DNA of 64,000 nucleotides from Micromonospora sp. FIMYZ51 (GCF_038246755.1 NZ_CP134706.1:4092001-4156000); one strand, 5' to 3'; numbered from the stretch's first letter, positions 34,620 to 43,518 are shown. Notes: generated by a model from the sequence alone, not told the origin. Numbers and translations are program-made.

Positions 34620-36956
34620 TCAGGCGGCGGTGAGGTGTTCGCCGCCAAGCGCCGCCGGGTCGAGCTCGGCCGGGCGGAGCGCCAGGGCGAGTACGTCGGC
34701 GACATCGGCCAGGGTGTGCACGGTCAGCGCCTCGCGTACCTCGGTGGGCAGGTCGTCGAGGTCCGGCTCGTTACGGGCCGGGATGACCACCTCGGTCAGG
34801 CCGGCCCGGTGCGCGGCGAGCAGCTTCTGCTTCACCCCGCCGATGGGCAGCACCCGGCCGGAGAGCGTCACCTCGCCGGTCATCCCGAATTCGGGGCGTA
34901 CCGGGCGACCGCTGGCCAGCGAGGCCAGGGCGGTGACCATGGTGATGCCGGCGCTGGGACCGTCCTTGGGCACCGCACCGGCCGGCACGTGCAGGTGGAT
35001 CCGCCGCCCGGCCAGGGCGTTCGGGTCCAGACCGAGCCGACGGCCGTTGGCCCGCAGGTAGGAGAGGGCGATGTGCGCCGACTCCTTCATCACGTCGCCG
35101 AGCTGACCGGTGAGGGTCAGCCCCGGCTCGCCCGCCATGCTGGTCGCCTCGATGAACAGCACGTCGCCGCCGGCACCGGTGACCGCCAGGCCGGTGGCCA
35201 CGCCCGGCACCGCGGTACGCTCCGCCGATTCCGGCGTGTGCTTCGGCCGGCCGAGGTAACGGACCAGGTCGTCGGCGCCGACCCGGACCGGCGTCGGATC
35301 GTCGGTGAGCGCCACCGCGACCTTCCGCATGATCTTCGCGAGGGCGCGTTCCAGCTGCCGTACGCCGGCCTCCCGGGTGTACTCCCCCGCGATCCGGCCG
35401 AGGGCCGACTCGTCCACCTCGACCTCGTCGGCGGTCAACCCGCCGCGTGCCCGCTGCCGGGGCAGCAGGTGGTCGCGGGCGATGGCGACCTTCTCGTCCT
35501 CGGTGTAGCCGTCCAGGGTGACCAGTTCCATCCGGTCCAGCAGCGGGCCGGGGATGGTCTCCACCACGTTGGCGGTGGCCAGGAAGAGCACGTCGGAGAG
35601 GTCGAGGTCGACCTCCAGGTAGTGGTCGCGGAAGGTGTGGTTCTGCGCCGGGTCGAGCACCTCCAGCAGCGCGGCGGCGGGGTCGCCCGCGTACCCGACG
35701 GAGAGCTTGTCGACCTCGTCGAGCAGCACGACCGGGTTCATCGAGCCGGCCTCGCGCAGCGCCCGGACGATCCGGCCGGGCAGCGCGCCCACGTAGGTGC
35801 GGCGGTGACCCCGGATCTCGGCCTCGTCCCGGATGCCGCCGAGGGAGAGCCGGACGAACTTGCGGCCGAGTGCCCGGGCGACGGACTCGCCGAGGCTGGT
35901 CTTGCCCACCCCGGGCGGGCCGGCCAGGGCGAGCACCGCTCCGGAGCCGCGACCGCCGACCACGCCGAGGTCACGCGCGGCCCGCCGGTTGCGCACCGCG
36001 AGGTACTCCAGGATGCGGTCCTTCACATCGGACAGTCCGGCGTGGTCGGCGTCGAGCACGGCCCGCGCCGCGGCCAGGTCGGTGTTGTCCTCGGTACGCG
36101 TGCTCCACGGCATTTCCAGCACCGTGTCCAGCCAGGTACGGATCCAGCCCGCCTCCGGCGAGGCGTCGCTGGCCCGTTCCAGCTTGCCGACCTCGCGCAG
36201 GGCCGCCTCGCGTACCTTCTCGGGCAGGTCGGCGGCCTCGACCCGGGTGCGGTAGTCGGCGGAGCCGTCCGGGGCGTCCTCGCCGAGTTCCTTACGGATC
36301 GCGGCGAGCTGCTGACGCAGCAGGAACTCCCGCTGCGACTTCTCCAGCCCCTCGCGTACGTCGGAGTTGATCTGTTCGGTGACCTCCTGCTCGGCCAGGT
36401 GGTCCTTGACCCAGCCGACGAGCAGTTCCAGCCGGGTCGTGACGTCCGGCGCGGCCAGCAGTTCGGTCTTCTGCGCCAGGCTGAGCCAGGGCGCGTAGCC
36501 GGCCGAGTCGGCCAGCTCGGAAAGGTCGGTCATCCGCTCCACCGCGTCGATGACCTGCCACGCGCCCCGCTGCTGGAGGACGGAGGTCACCAGGGCGCGG
36601 TATTCGCGGCCGAGTTCCCGGGCCTTGCCGGCCGGGGCGGGTTCGTCGAGCTCGGTCGCCTCGACCCAGAGGGCCGCGCCGGGGCCGGGCACGCCGGTGC
36701 CGATCCGGGCGCGGGCCAGGCCGCGGATCACCGCCGCCGGCTCACCGCTTGGCAGCCGGCCGACCTTCTCGATGGTGGCGATCGCGCCGACGGAGCCGTA
36801 CTCGCCGTCGAGGCGGGGCACGGCGAGCAGCTTGTGGTCGCCGGTGGCGCGGGCCGCGTCGACCGCGGCCTGGGTGGTCGGGTCGAGGGTCACCGGGATG
36901 ACCATGCCGGGCAGCAGCACGGCGTCGGTCAGTGGAAGTACCGGAAGGGTTGCCAT
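34620..36956 (-). CDS. lon: ATP-dependent protease Lon
   Basis: 778 residues. The N-terminal substrate-binding domain starts LPVLPLTDAVLLPGM; a helical region (QREFLLRQQL) follows; the AAA+ module has Walker A GPPGVGKTS (346-354) and VLLDEVDKL (Walker B). The protease domain contains the Ser-Lys dyad, Ser668 in KDGPSAGI and Lys711, 43 residues later as in E. coli Lon (679/722). The start at 36956 has TAGGTG upstream; the open frame beyond it is not Lon-like. Lon degrades misfolded and regulatory proteins. A HAIR-like repeat 20 bp upstream points to HspR repression. Confidence 0.97.
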   Translation of the reverse strand: MATLPVLPLTDAVLLPGMVIPVTLDPTTQAAVDAARATGDHKLLAVPRLDGEYGSVGAIATIEKVGRLPSGEPAAVIRGLARARIGTGVPGPGAALWVEATELDEPAPAGKARELGREYRALVTSVLQQRGAWQVIDAVERMTDLSELADSAGYAPWLSLAQKTELLAAPDVTTRLELLVGWVKDHLAEQEVTEQINSDVREGLEKSQREFLLRQQLAAIRKELGEDAPDGSADYRTRVEAADLPEKVREAALREVGKLERASDASPEAGWIRTWLDTVLEMPWSTRTEDNTDLAAARAVLDADHAGLSDVKDRILEYLAVRNRRAARDLGVVGGRGSGAVLALAGPPGVGKTSLGESVARALGRKFVRLSLGGIRDEAEIRGHRRTYVGALPGRIVRALREAGSMNPVVLLDEVDKLSVGYAGDPAAALLEVLDPAQNHTFRDHYLEVDLDLSDVLFLATANVVETIPGPLLDRMELVTLDGYTEDEKVAIARDHLLPRQRARGGLTADEVEVDESALGRIAGEYTREAGVRQLERALAKIMRKVAVALTDDPTPVRVGADDLVRYLGRPKHTPESAERTAVPGVATGLAVTGAGGDVLFIEATSMAGEPGLTLTGQLGDVMKESAHIALSYLRANGRRLGLDPNALAGRRIHLHVPAGAVPKDGPSAGITMVTALASLASGRPVRPEFGMTGEVTLSGRVLPIGGVKQKLLAAHRAGLTEVVIPARNEPDLDDLPTEVREALTVHTLADVADVLALALRPAELDPAALGGEHLTAA

Positions 36957-36976
36957 CGAACACCTACTATCGCATT

Positions 36977-37001
36977 GAGTTGAGCGTGTATGGCTCAAGT
37001 C
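36977..37001 (-). promoter_or_regulatory. HAIR-type HspR operator upstream of lon
   Basis: GAGTTGAGC and GCTCAAGTC are inverted arms (8 of 9 matching) separated by exactly 7 bases. The HAIR consensus is CTTGAGT-N7-ACTCAAG, so arms and spacing both fit. HspR represses lon through HAIR sites in Streptomyces, so this is probably the lon heat-shock operator. Confidence 0.75.
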
Positions 37002-37221
37002 GCGACGAGGCACCGATGTTCCTCGTTGTGACCCAGGACACCACGTGGCTCCGCGCCGCACACCCCGGGCCCGACATCAGCACCCCGGCCGACCACGACC
37101 GGGAATCGGGATTTCGATGTCACGCAAAACGCAGGCGGCAACACATAGCTTTTCTTGCGCAATTGCCGGGCGATGAGTCAAAATTTGATCCACACCCCCC
37201 GAACACAAGGAGTAATCGGCG

Positions 37222-37569
37222 ATGGCGCGAAAAGTAATCACGGTGCTTACCGACGACCTCGACGGCGGAAAGGCCGACCGCACGGTCGAGTTCAGCCTGG
37301 ACGGCGTGGCGTACACCATTGACGTCTCCGACGAGAACGCGGGCGTCCTGCGTAAGTCGCTGGATCCGTTTATCAATGCCGGACGCCGGCTCGGCCGTGG
37401 CGGTGTCGACACCGCCCGTAACCCTCGCCGCACCACGGGTCCGGCCACGCCGGGAATGAACCGCGAGCAGAACCGCGCCATCCGGGAATGGGCGGTCAGC
37501 AACGGCTACAAGATTTCCGAGCGGGGTCGCATCCCGGTCGAGGTGGTCGAGGCGTACAAGAACCGCTGA
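37222..37569 (+). CDS. lsr2: Lsr2-family nucleoid-associated protein
   Basis: 115 residues. The N-terminal dimerisation domain (about 1-60) starts ARKVITVLTDDLDGG and has the VEFSLDGVAYTIDVS strand pair. The linker is basic. The C-terminal DNA-binding domain (about 75-115) ends EVVEAYKNR with the core REWAVSNGYKISERGRIP; the AT-hook-like R-G-R is present in the form ERGRIP. Lsr2 is the actinobacterial functional analogue of H-NS and silences AT-rich DNA. AAGGAG lies a standard distance before the ATG, and the upstream region is unusually AT-rich. Confidence 0.95.
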   Translation: MARKVITVLTDDLDGGKADRTVEFSLDGVAYTIDVSDENAGVLRKSLDPFINAGRRLGRGGVDTARNPRRTTGPATPGMNREQNRAIREWAVSNGYKISERGRIPVEVVEAYKNR

Positions 37570-37630
37570 ACACACCGCCTGCGGCCGGCATCGCCGGGGG
37601 CCGGCGAACAGTGCTCGGCAAACATGCAGT

Positions 37631-37662
37631 GGGGCCGTCCGGAGTAGATTCCGGACGGCCCC
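37631..37662. terminator. Strong bidirectional terminator between lsr2 and a secreted-protein gene
   Basis: GGGGCCGTCCGGA and TCCGGACGGCCCC form a perfect 13-bp stem with a 6-base loop. It lies between convergent genes, about 60 bp after lsr2 and 32 bp after the opposing stop. Confidence 0.85.
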
Positions 37663-37693
37663 AAGGCTTCTCGCGTCAGTTCAGTTCACCGCG

Positions 37694-38962
37694 TCAGTTG
37701 ACGTTGATCCGCACCGCGTCGAAGGCGGGGGTCTGGTTGGCCCGCTCCGACATCGGGATGCGGTGCGAACCGTCACCGGCCCAGACCGCGCACTGTGCGG
37801 TACCCGACTCCGGCAGCCCCGGGATCTGGATGACCACGCTGTCCGGCTGGCTGCCACCACCACCGTCCTCGGTGGCGACGAAGAAGGCCGGCACCGGCTC
37901 CGGCGCGGGCGCCTCGTTCGTGTTGTTCAGCATCCGGCAGGCGGTGTGGAAGTGACCGCGGGTCAACCCCTCATCGGTGAGCAGCGAGCTCTCCAGGTAG
38001 TAGCCACCCTGACCGGCCGGCAGGAACCGGTCCCGGATCAGGTTGCGGGTGCTCACCCGGAGGGTGAAGCCCTCGTTGCGGTTGACCTGCTCCGGGAACT
38101 CGGTGATCAGCAGCGAGGGGTTGTTGGGCGCGGCGCCGACCTCGCCGAAGGCGGTGCTGATGCAACGGTTACCGTTCTGGAAGCCGTCGTGCGGCTGAAG
38201 CCGGCTGTTCTCGCAGTTGTTGGCGAGCACATCAAGGCCGTTGTTGCCGTTGTTGGGGTTCTCCCCGCCACCGTTGTTGTTGCCGCCGCCGTTGTTGCCG
38301 CCGTTGTTGCCGCCGTTGTTGCCGCCGTTGTTGTTGTTGACCGGCTGAACCTGGCAGGCGGCGAGGTTGGCCAGGCCGCGCGGGCGCGGACCGAACCGGT
38401 CGATGGCGATGGTGATCCGGTCCAGGGTCGCCCGACGCTTGCTGGCCAGCGGGCCGAGGATGGTGTTGTTGATGAACGCCTGGCCCTTGTTGCCCTCGGC
38501 GGCGAGGCGCTGGTCAGCCTCGGTGATCTGAGTCTGTAGCTGGCCCAGGTTGCGGTCCACTTCGGCGCGGGCCCGGTCCGGCACCTGCGGCAGCCGGCTC
38601 ACCACGTCCGGGCAGGCCACGGCCACGGCGCCGGTGGTCGCACCCCCGGTGCCGTTGCGGGTCTCCTGACACTCTTCGATGGTCTGCTGCCCGTCACCCC
38701 AGTGGTTGGTCACCCAACGACCGTTCTGGAAGGTACGGGTGGTGGTGGCACCACGAGCGGTCGGCGCGGTGGCACCCGGGCTCGGCGCCACACATTCGGC
38801 CGAAACCGGCCGGGTCTGCTTGTTCGGCCGTCGGTCACCGGCCGACGAGATCTGGGTCACGGCGACCACGCCGCCGAAAACGGCAAGCGTGGCACCGACT
38901 GCCAGAAGTCGTTTGGTCCGCGCGTTACCGGATGGCCGGCGCGACCGGGGGGACCTGCGCAT
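37694..38962 (-). CDS. Secreted protein with Asn/Gly-rich linker, unknown function
   Basis: 422 residues. A basic N terminus and hydrophobic segment (RLLAVGATLAVFGGVVAV) form an uncleaved or late-cleaved signal. A first domain (about 45-215) holds one disulfide-like cysteine set and a helical region (RAEVDRNLGQLQTQITEADQRLAAEGNKG). An Asn/Gly-rich stretch of about 34 residues links it to a C-terminal beta-rich domain with LLITEFPEQVNRNEGFTLRVS, ending in VRINVN. Four or more paired cysteines suggest an extracellular fold. AAGGAGAG precedes the ATG. I do not recognise a named family; similar proteins may be common in relatives. Confidence 0.7.
   Translation of the reverse strand: MRRSPRSRRPSGNARTKRLLAVGATLAVFGGVVAVTQISSAGDRRPNKQTRPVSAECVAPSPGATAPTARGATTTRTFQNGRWVTNHWGDGQQTIEECQETRNGTGGATTGAVAVACPDVVSRLPQVPDRARAEVDRNLGQLQTQITEADQRLAAEGNKGQAFINNTILGPLASKRRATLDRITIAIDRFGPRPRGLANLAACQVQPVNNNNGGNNGGNNGGNNGGGNNNGGGENPNNGNNGLDVLANNCENSRLQPHDGFQNGNRCISTAFGEVGAAPNNPSLLITEFPEQVNRNEGFTLRVSTRNLIRDRFLPAGQGGYYLESSLLTDEGLTRGHFHTACRMLNNTNEAPAPEPVPAFFVATEDGGGGSQPDSVVIQIPGLPESGTAQCAVWAGDGSHRIPMSERANQTPAFDAVRINVN
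38216..38340. repeat. Asn/Gly low-complexity coding tract
   Basis: Alternating gtt and gcc triplets (minus strand: AAC and GGC) encode the Asn/Gly linker of the secreted protein. The 12-bp pattern AACAACGGCGGC is repeated several times. Slippage here would change linker length by whole codons. Confidence 0.85.
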
Positions 38963-39236
38963 CGAATTGCTCTCCTTCTCGATCCGGTACCTGATTCGTG
39001 ACTCGACGGACCGAACGGAATCGTGGTGGCACGCTCGGCGGACATCCGAGCGGACCGGTGGCACGTCGACTTCCGACGATGCCCTTTCCGCACCGTCTCC
39101 CGCGCCTGCCGGTGCGGGTTGGCGAGATCCTGTCCATTCGCGGTGAGGTACGGAGCGCGTGCGGCGGGGGTTCAAGGGAACGTGACTTTTTTTTCGGCCC
39201 GGCCGGGTGCGGCACGCGAAACCCGGCGGCCGAGGG

Positions 39237-40097
39237 TCAGTCCTGACAGAGGTGGTCGTACGCGAAACCGTCCGCCAGTTCGTCGCGGCGGTCGCGCAGC
39301 CGTCGGATGTCGTCGCGGAGTTCCTCGCGACCAACCAGCGGCGAGCCGCCGAGATCCGACCGCCGGATCCGGTCGCCGACCGCGAGGGCGGCGAGGTCCT
39401 CGGCGAGCCGGTCCGCTTCGATGCCGCAGGCGAGCCGGTGGGTGTGCACCGAAACCCGTTCCACCAGGCACTCGCCGGGACGTACCTCCACCCAACTCCA
39501 GCCCTCTGCCGGACCGTCCAGCCACCGGACGTGCAGCCCACGCAGGATCGGGTCCGCCAGCCGCCGCGCCACGTACGCCTCGACCGCCTCGGTCCGGGCG
39601 AGCGCGCCGAGATCGTTGACCGCGCCGGTCCGCCCGTCGGGCAGCCGACCCACGATGTCGCGGAACCCGACCGCCGGGACATCCGACCCGGTCGCGCCGT
39701 CGGCGTACCGGCGGGCGTCGAGCACGTACGAGACGATGGCCGGCCCGTGCTCGGCGGCGCGCAGCGTGGGCGAGACGATCCGGAGCACCGGCAGGCCGAC
39801 GGCGGCGGCGACCGCCGCCATGACCCGCTCGGCTCGGCGGGCGGCCGGGTCGGCGGGCGGGGGCCGGAACTCGACGGCGAACTCCGGATGGCCGGTCTCC
39901 TCGGCGCAGATCACGAAATCGAGCACACTGCGACTGGCCAGGTTCCACTGATGTCCGGTGAGCCCGGTCGGGCGGCGCCGGACCAGGTCGGCCAGGCGTA
40001 GCCCGCCGAGCACTCGTCGTCCCCCACGGGTCAACGCCGTACCACGGCCGGCCCCGACCGGAACCATCGACAGCCAGGAATCGTCACCACTGGTCAT
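39237..40097 (-). CDS. DUF2726-like protein, unknown function
   Basis: 286 residues. Residues about 60-120 read VLDFVICAEETGHPEFAVEF, then AERVMAAVAAAVGLPVLRIV. This resembles DUF2726, a restriction-endonuclease-like fold with the pattern (D)FV(I/L)C...(A)(V/I)E...GLP(L/V)LR(I/V). The usual Asp/Lys-type catalytic residues are only partly present (Glu after A-V, no clear ExK), so activity is uncertain. I chose the ATG at 40097 (GGGTGG site); earlier ATGs exist. No cognate methylase is nearby. Confidence 0.55.
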   Translation of the reverse strand: MTSGDDSWLSMVPVGAGRGTALTRGGRRVLGGLRLADLVRRRPTGLTGHQWNLASRSVLDFVICAEETGHPEFAVEFRPPPADPAARRAERVMAAVAAAVGLPVLRIVSPTLRAAEHGPAIVSYVLDARRYADGATGSDVPAVGFRDIVGRLPDGRTGAVNDLGALARTEAVEAYVARRLADPILRGLHVRWLDGPAEGWSWVEVRPGECLVERVSVHTHRLACGIEADRLAEDLAALAVGDRIRRSDLGGSPLVGREELRDDIRRLRDRRDELADGFAYDHLCQD

Positions 40098-40242
40098 CGT
40101 CGTTTCCACCCAATCCTGCCGCCGACCGTCCGAGTCTAGGATGACGATCATGTCTGCCGGCTCGCGCGGTGGCCGCCGGATCACCACCTGACCGCAGCGG
40201 CCCCGCCCAACCGGTGATCACGGCTCGCGCGGGCCGCGTGGG

Positions 40243-40260
40243 GCGACGTGGCCACGTCGC
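40243..40260. promoter_or_regulatory. 18-bp perfect palindrome in the DoxX upstream region
   Basis: GCGACGTGGCCACGTCGC is fully self-complementary. It lies in the 321-bp gap (40098-40418) between divergent genes, 160 bp before the DoxX start. A dimeric repressor or activator site is likely. The rest of the gap has no reading frame or clear promoter. Confidence 0.5.
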
Positions 40261-40418
40261 AGGTCGACCGGATCACCGACCGGAGGGTCCCGGACCAGAG
40301 GGGTCGAAGGTCCCGCCCGGTCCCGGCCCGGTCGGCCCTGCCGGCACCCGCCCCGGGGGGCGTCAAATAGAGATGCCACCGGGACAGCGGTGCGAAGCAG
40401 CGAAGGGACGTGGAGACC

Positions 40419-40982
40419 ATGACCGCGATGATGGAGCGGAACACCGCCGCCACCAACACCCGGGCGGCCGAGACCATCCGAGAGCGGGCCGCCGGGACGC
40501 GGGCCGCCCGCTACCTGCTCGGCGGGCTACGCCTGGCGCTCGGGTGGATCTTCCTCTGGGCCTTCCTGGACAAGCTCTTCGGCCTGGGGTTCGCCACCGA
40601 GGCGAAGAACGCCTGGATCAACGGGGGCAGCCCGACCAAGGGTTTCCTGACCTTCGGCACGGCCGGCCCGTTCCAGGGCTTCTACAACGGCATCGCCGGC
40701 GCCGCCTGGGCCGACTGGCTGTTCATGATCGGTCTGGCGGCCATCGGTACCGCGCTGATGCTCGGCATCGGGGTGCGCGTCGCCGCCGCAGCCGGTGGCC
40801 TGATGCTGGTGCTGATGTGGACGGCCGTCCTACCGCCCGCGAACAACCCCTTCATGGACGACCACCTGGTGTACGCCGCAGTGCTCGCCCTGATCGCGGT
40901 GACCAACGCGGGCGACACCTGGGGCCTTGGCCGCACCTGGGCGCGGCTGCCGATCGTCAAGCGCTTCGGCTGGCTCCGCTGA
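40419..40982 (+). CDS. DoxX/TQO small-subunit family membrane protein
   Basis: 187 residues with four membrane helices: LLGGLRLALGWIFLWAFLDKLFG (about 30-55), ADWLFMIGLAAIGTALMLGIG, AAGGLMLVLMWTAVL and HLVYAAVLALIAVT. The pattern R.ALGWIFLWAFLDK is typical of DoxX/DoxD-like proteins, related to the small subunit of thiosulfate:quinone oxidoreductase, but no DoxA partner is near, so it is probably a member of the general DoxX group of unclear function. The ATG at 40419 was chosen with AAGGGA upstream. A strong terminator follows. Confidence 0.85.
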   Translation: MTAMMERNTAATNTRAAETIRERAAGTRAARYLLGGLRLALGWIFLWAFLDKLFGLGFATEAKNAWINGGSPTKGFLTFGTAGPFQGFYNGIAGAAWADWLFMIGLAAIGTALMLGIGVRVAAAAGGLMLVLMWTAVLPPANNPFMDDHLVYAAVLALIAVTNAGDTWGLGRTWARLPIVKRFGWLR

Positions 40983-41000
40983 CCCGAACACCCTCCCCGC

Positions 41001-41033
41001 GCGGCGGGCGTCACCACAGGTGACGCCCGCCGC
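41001..41033 (+). terminator. Perfect hairpin terminator after the DoxX gene
   Basis: GCGGCGGGCGTCACC and GGTGACGCCCGCCGC form a 15-bp perfect stem with an ACA loop, 18 bp after the stop. No gene lies between it and the converging HTH protein gene. Confidence 0.85.
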
Positions 41034-41135
41034 TTCATGCGTACCCCCGCCCCACCCCGCACGTCCGGTCGGCGACATGGGCGTACGCCCGGAGCGCCGC
41101 GACCGGACGGCAAGATCGGCGGCTCGTGGGGTGGG

Positions 41136-41609
41136 TCAGGGCTTTCTGGAAGGGCTGCTGAAGCGTTCGTGGGCGGACTGTTTGCTGACGCCGAGCGCGG
41201 CGCCGATCTCGGCCCACGACCGACCCGCCGTCCTCGCCTCGGCGACCGCCTGCCCGAGGAGGGCCTGCTGCCAGCGCTCGACGTGGGCGAGTACGCCAAG
41301 CGCCTGCAACGGCCAGGTGGTGGCGAGTTCGGCGACGCTGTCGCGCAGCCCGTCGGAGCGCTGCACCAGCCAGGCGGGCGGCGCGGCGGCCCAGTAGGGC
41401 TTCATGTGGGCGACCCAGTCCGAGGTCGCCGACATCCGGCCCGTCTCGCCGGGCGGATGCTCACCGGACCCGTTCCAGCCGCACGAACACCGCGCCCGTA
41501 CGGCGACCGCCACGCCGGCACTGTCCTCCGCCGCCACCAGCGAGCCGTCCGGCAGCCGAACGACCACCGAGCCGGCGTGCCCCGGCAGTTCGTCGAACTG
41601 GATCTCCAT
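41136..41609 (-). CDS. HTH-domain protein, unknown regulator
   Basis: 157 residues. The N-terminal half has strands and CSCGW, a cysteine pair that could bind metal or form a disulfide. The C terminus is an HTH (AEARTAGRSWAEIGAALGVSKQSAHERFS; recognition helix SKQSAHERF) seen in many small actinobacterial regulators. The start ATG at 41609 is inferred from domain length; the ribosome site is weak. Divergent from the serine-hydrolase gene (142 bp gap), which may be its target. Confidence 0.6.
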   Translation of the reverse strand: MEIQFDELPGHAGSVVVRLPDGSLVAAEDSAGVAVAVRARCSCGWNGSGEHPPGETGRMSATSDWVAHMKPYWAAAPPAWLVQRSDGLRDSVAELATTWPLQALGVLAHVERWQQALLGQAVAEARTAGRSWAEIGAALGVSKQSAHERFSSPSRKP

Positions 41610-41751
41610 GCCGAGCAGGATAGCTCCGTCAGGACATCCTGACAAAATACATCCAGGTTGCCTGACGGAATCGGTCCGGCTAGCCTGCCGATCATCCGAC
41701 GAGACGCAGGCACGGCAGTGCCGCAGGCACGCAGTGACGGAGGTGTGGCAA

Positions 41752-42936
41752 GTGACGGAGATCCACGGCATGGTGGCACCCGGATACGAGGTCGTACGGG
41801 AGGCGTTCGCACAGAACTTCGTCACGCACGGGGAGGTGGGCGCGGCGGTCTGCGTGTACCGCCACGGGCGACCGGTGCTCGACCTCTGGGCCGGATCGGC
41901 GGACCCCAGAACCGGCCGCCCGTGGCAGCAGGACACCCTCCAGGTGGTCTACTCGACCACGAAGGGTGCCACCGCCGCCTGCGCCCATCTGCTGGCCCAG
42001 CGCGGACAACTCGACCTCGACGCGCCGGTCGCCGCCTACTGGCCGGAGTTCGCCGCGGCGGGCAAGGAGCGGATTCCGGTGCGCTGGTTGCTCTCGCACC
42101 AGGCGGGCCTGCCCGCCCTCGACGCACCCGTGACGCTCGCCGACATCCGGTCGTGGGAACCGGTGGTGACCACGCTTGCCGGCCAGGCGCCGATCTGGAC
42201 GCCGGGCAGCGCGCACGGCTATCACGCCTTCACCTACGGCTGGCTGGTGGGCGAGGTCGTCCGCCGGGTGTCCGGGCGCAGCCTCGGCGACTACTTCGCC
42301 GAGGAGATCGCCGCTCCGCTGGGTCTGGACTTCTGGATCGGGCTGCCGGAATCCGAACTGCACCGGGTGAGCCGGATCGTCGAACCGCCCCCGGCCGCGC
42401 CGCCGACCGCCGCCGAACTCGACGCGATGCCCCCGGAACTGCGGGACACCCTGGCCCTTTACCACGACCCGGCCGCGCTGCCCGTACGCGCGCTCTCCCC
42501 CGCCACCGAACCGGTCGACCTCAACCGCGCCGACCTACAGACCGCCCAGATACCGGCGGTCAACGGCAGTTGCACGGCGCACGCACTCGCCCGCTTCTAC
42601 GCCGCACTCGTCGGGACCGTCGACGGCCACCGGATCCTCGACCCGGCGACGCTCGCCGTCGCCACCGCCGAGCAGGCCGACGGCCTCGACCGCGTGCTGC
42701 ACCTGCCGACCCGACCCGCCCTCGGTTTCGGCCTCCCGCCGGCCGGCGTGCCCTGGTGGAGCCCGACCGCCTTCGGTCACGGTGGACACGGCGGCTCGCT
42801 CGGCTACGCCGATCCGGACAGCGCAATCGCCTTCGGCTACGTGATGAACCGGCTGCACGTCAGCCCGGAACCGGACCGGCGGGCCGCCGAACTCATCCAG
42901 GCCCTCCGGGCCTGCGTCGCCAGTTCCGTGCCGTAG
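41752..42936 (+). CDS. Beta-lactamase-family serine hydrolase (EstB-like)
   Basis: 394 residues, no signal peptide. SxxK is STTKGA (Ser near residue 67, Lys three later), followed by the Tyr motif in GYHAFTYGW. The later HGGHGGSLGYADP region replaces the KTG box of true beta-lactamases, as in class C-like esterases. Typical activity is hydrolysis of short esters; PBP-like activity is possible. GTG start with an ACGGAGG site eight bases upstream. Divergent from the HTH gene. Confidence 0.85.
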   Translation: MTEIHGMVAPGYEVVREAFAQNFVTHGEVGAAVCVYRHGRPVLDLWAGSADPRTGRPWQQDTLQVVYSTTKGATAACAHLLAQRGQLDLDAPVAAYWPEFAAAGKERIPVRWLLSHQAGLPALDAPVTLADIRSWEPVVTTLAGQAPIWTPGSAHGYHAFTYGWLVGEVVRRVSGRSLGDYFAEEIAAPLGLDFWIGLPESELHRVSRIVEPPPAAPPTAAELDAMPPELRDTLALYHDPAALPVRALSPATEPVDLNRADLQTAQIPAVNGSCTAHALARFYAALVGTVDGHRILDPATLAVATAEQADGLDRVLHLPTRPALGFGLPPAGVPWWSPTAFGHGGHGGSLGYADPDSAIAFGYVMNRLHVSPEPDRRAAELIQALRACVASSVP

Positions 42937-43085
42937 CGCGCTGCCCGCCGCTGGACGGGGGCCGCCGCGCACGAAGCGACCGGTCTGGCGAGGCCGTTGC
43001 CAGGTGACGGGCGGGCGGCGACGGTTCCTGCCGTAGCATCCGGCAGGATTGCGCTGACCGGGTAACGACGTACAGGAGAATCCAC

Positions 43086-43463
43086 ATGAACCAGGCGAGC
43101 AAGCCCGAGATCGGTCCGATCGAGGGCGCCCCGCCGGCGGACCTCGTGATCGAGGACATCACCGTGGGTGAGGGAGCCGAGGCCCGGCCCGGCCAGGTGG
43201 CCCGCGTGCACTACGTCGGGGTCTCGCACTCCACCGGTGCGGAGTTCGACGCCTCCTGGAACCGCGGCCAGGCGTTCGAGTTTCCGCTCGGCGGCGGGCG
43301 GGTCATCGCCGGCTGGGACCAGGGCGTGGTGGGGATGCGCATCGGCGGCCGGCGCAAGCTGACCATCCCGCCGCACCTCGGCTACGGCAGCCAGGGCGCC
43401 GGCGGCCTGATCAAGCCGAACGAGACCCTGGTCTTCGTGGTCGACCTGCTCGACCTGCGCTGA
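43086..43463 (+). CDS. FKBP-type peptidyl-prolyl cis-trans isomerase
   Basis: 125 residues, one FKBP domain with no signal peptide. Core elements are visible: VARVHYVGV, GAEFDASWNRGQAFEFPLGGGRVIAGWDQG (with the active-site Phe, Ile and Trp), RKLTIPPHLGYG and LVFVVDLLDL. Cytoplasmic foldase of the small Fkp type. A CAGGAG site precedes the ATG. It converges on the STAS-domain gene across a shared terminator. Confidence 0.93.
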   Translation: MNQASKPEIGPIEGAPPADLVIEDITVGEGAEARPGQVARVHYVGVSHSTGAEFDASWNRGQAFEFPLGGGRVIAGWDQGVVGMRIGGRRKLTIPPHLGYGSQGAGGLIKPNETLVFVVDLLDLR

Positions 43464-43471
43464 GCCGCGGT

Positions 43472-43504
43472 GTCCGGCGCCGGCCCCCGTGCCCGGCGCC
43501 GGAC
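43472..43504. terminator. Hairpin between FKBP and STAS genes
   Basis: GTCCGGCGCCGG and CCGGCGCCGGAC form a perfect 12-bp stem with a 9-base loop, between convergent genes; bidirectional function is likely. Confidence 0.8.
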
Positions 43505-43518
43505 TGGTCGGCCACGGC

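Noticed and set aside
38216..38340. Intergenic microsatellite or CRISPR-like repeat.
   Set aside because: It lies inside a gene in frame and encodes an Asn/Gly linker.
40419..40982. Thiosulfate:quinone oxidoreductase subunit as a firm call.
   Set aside because: No DoxA partner; DoxX proteins are diverse, so only the family name is kept.
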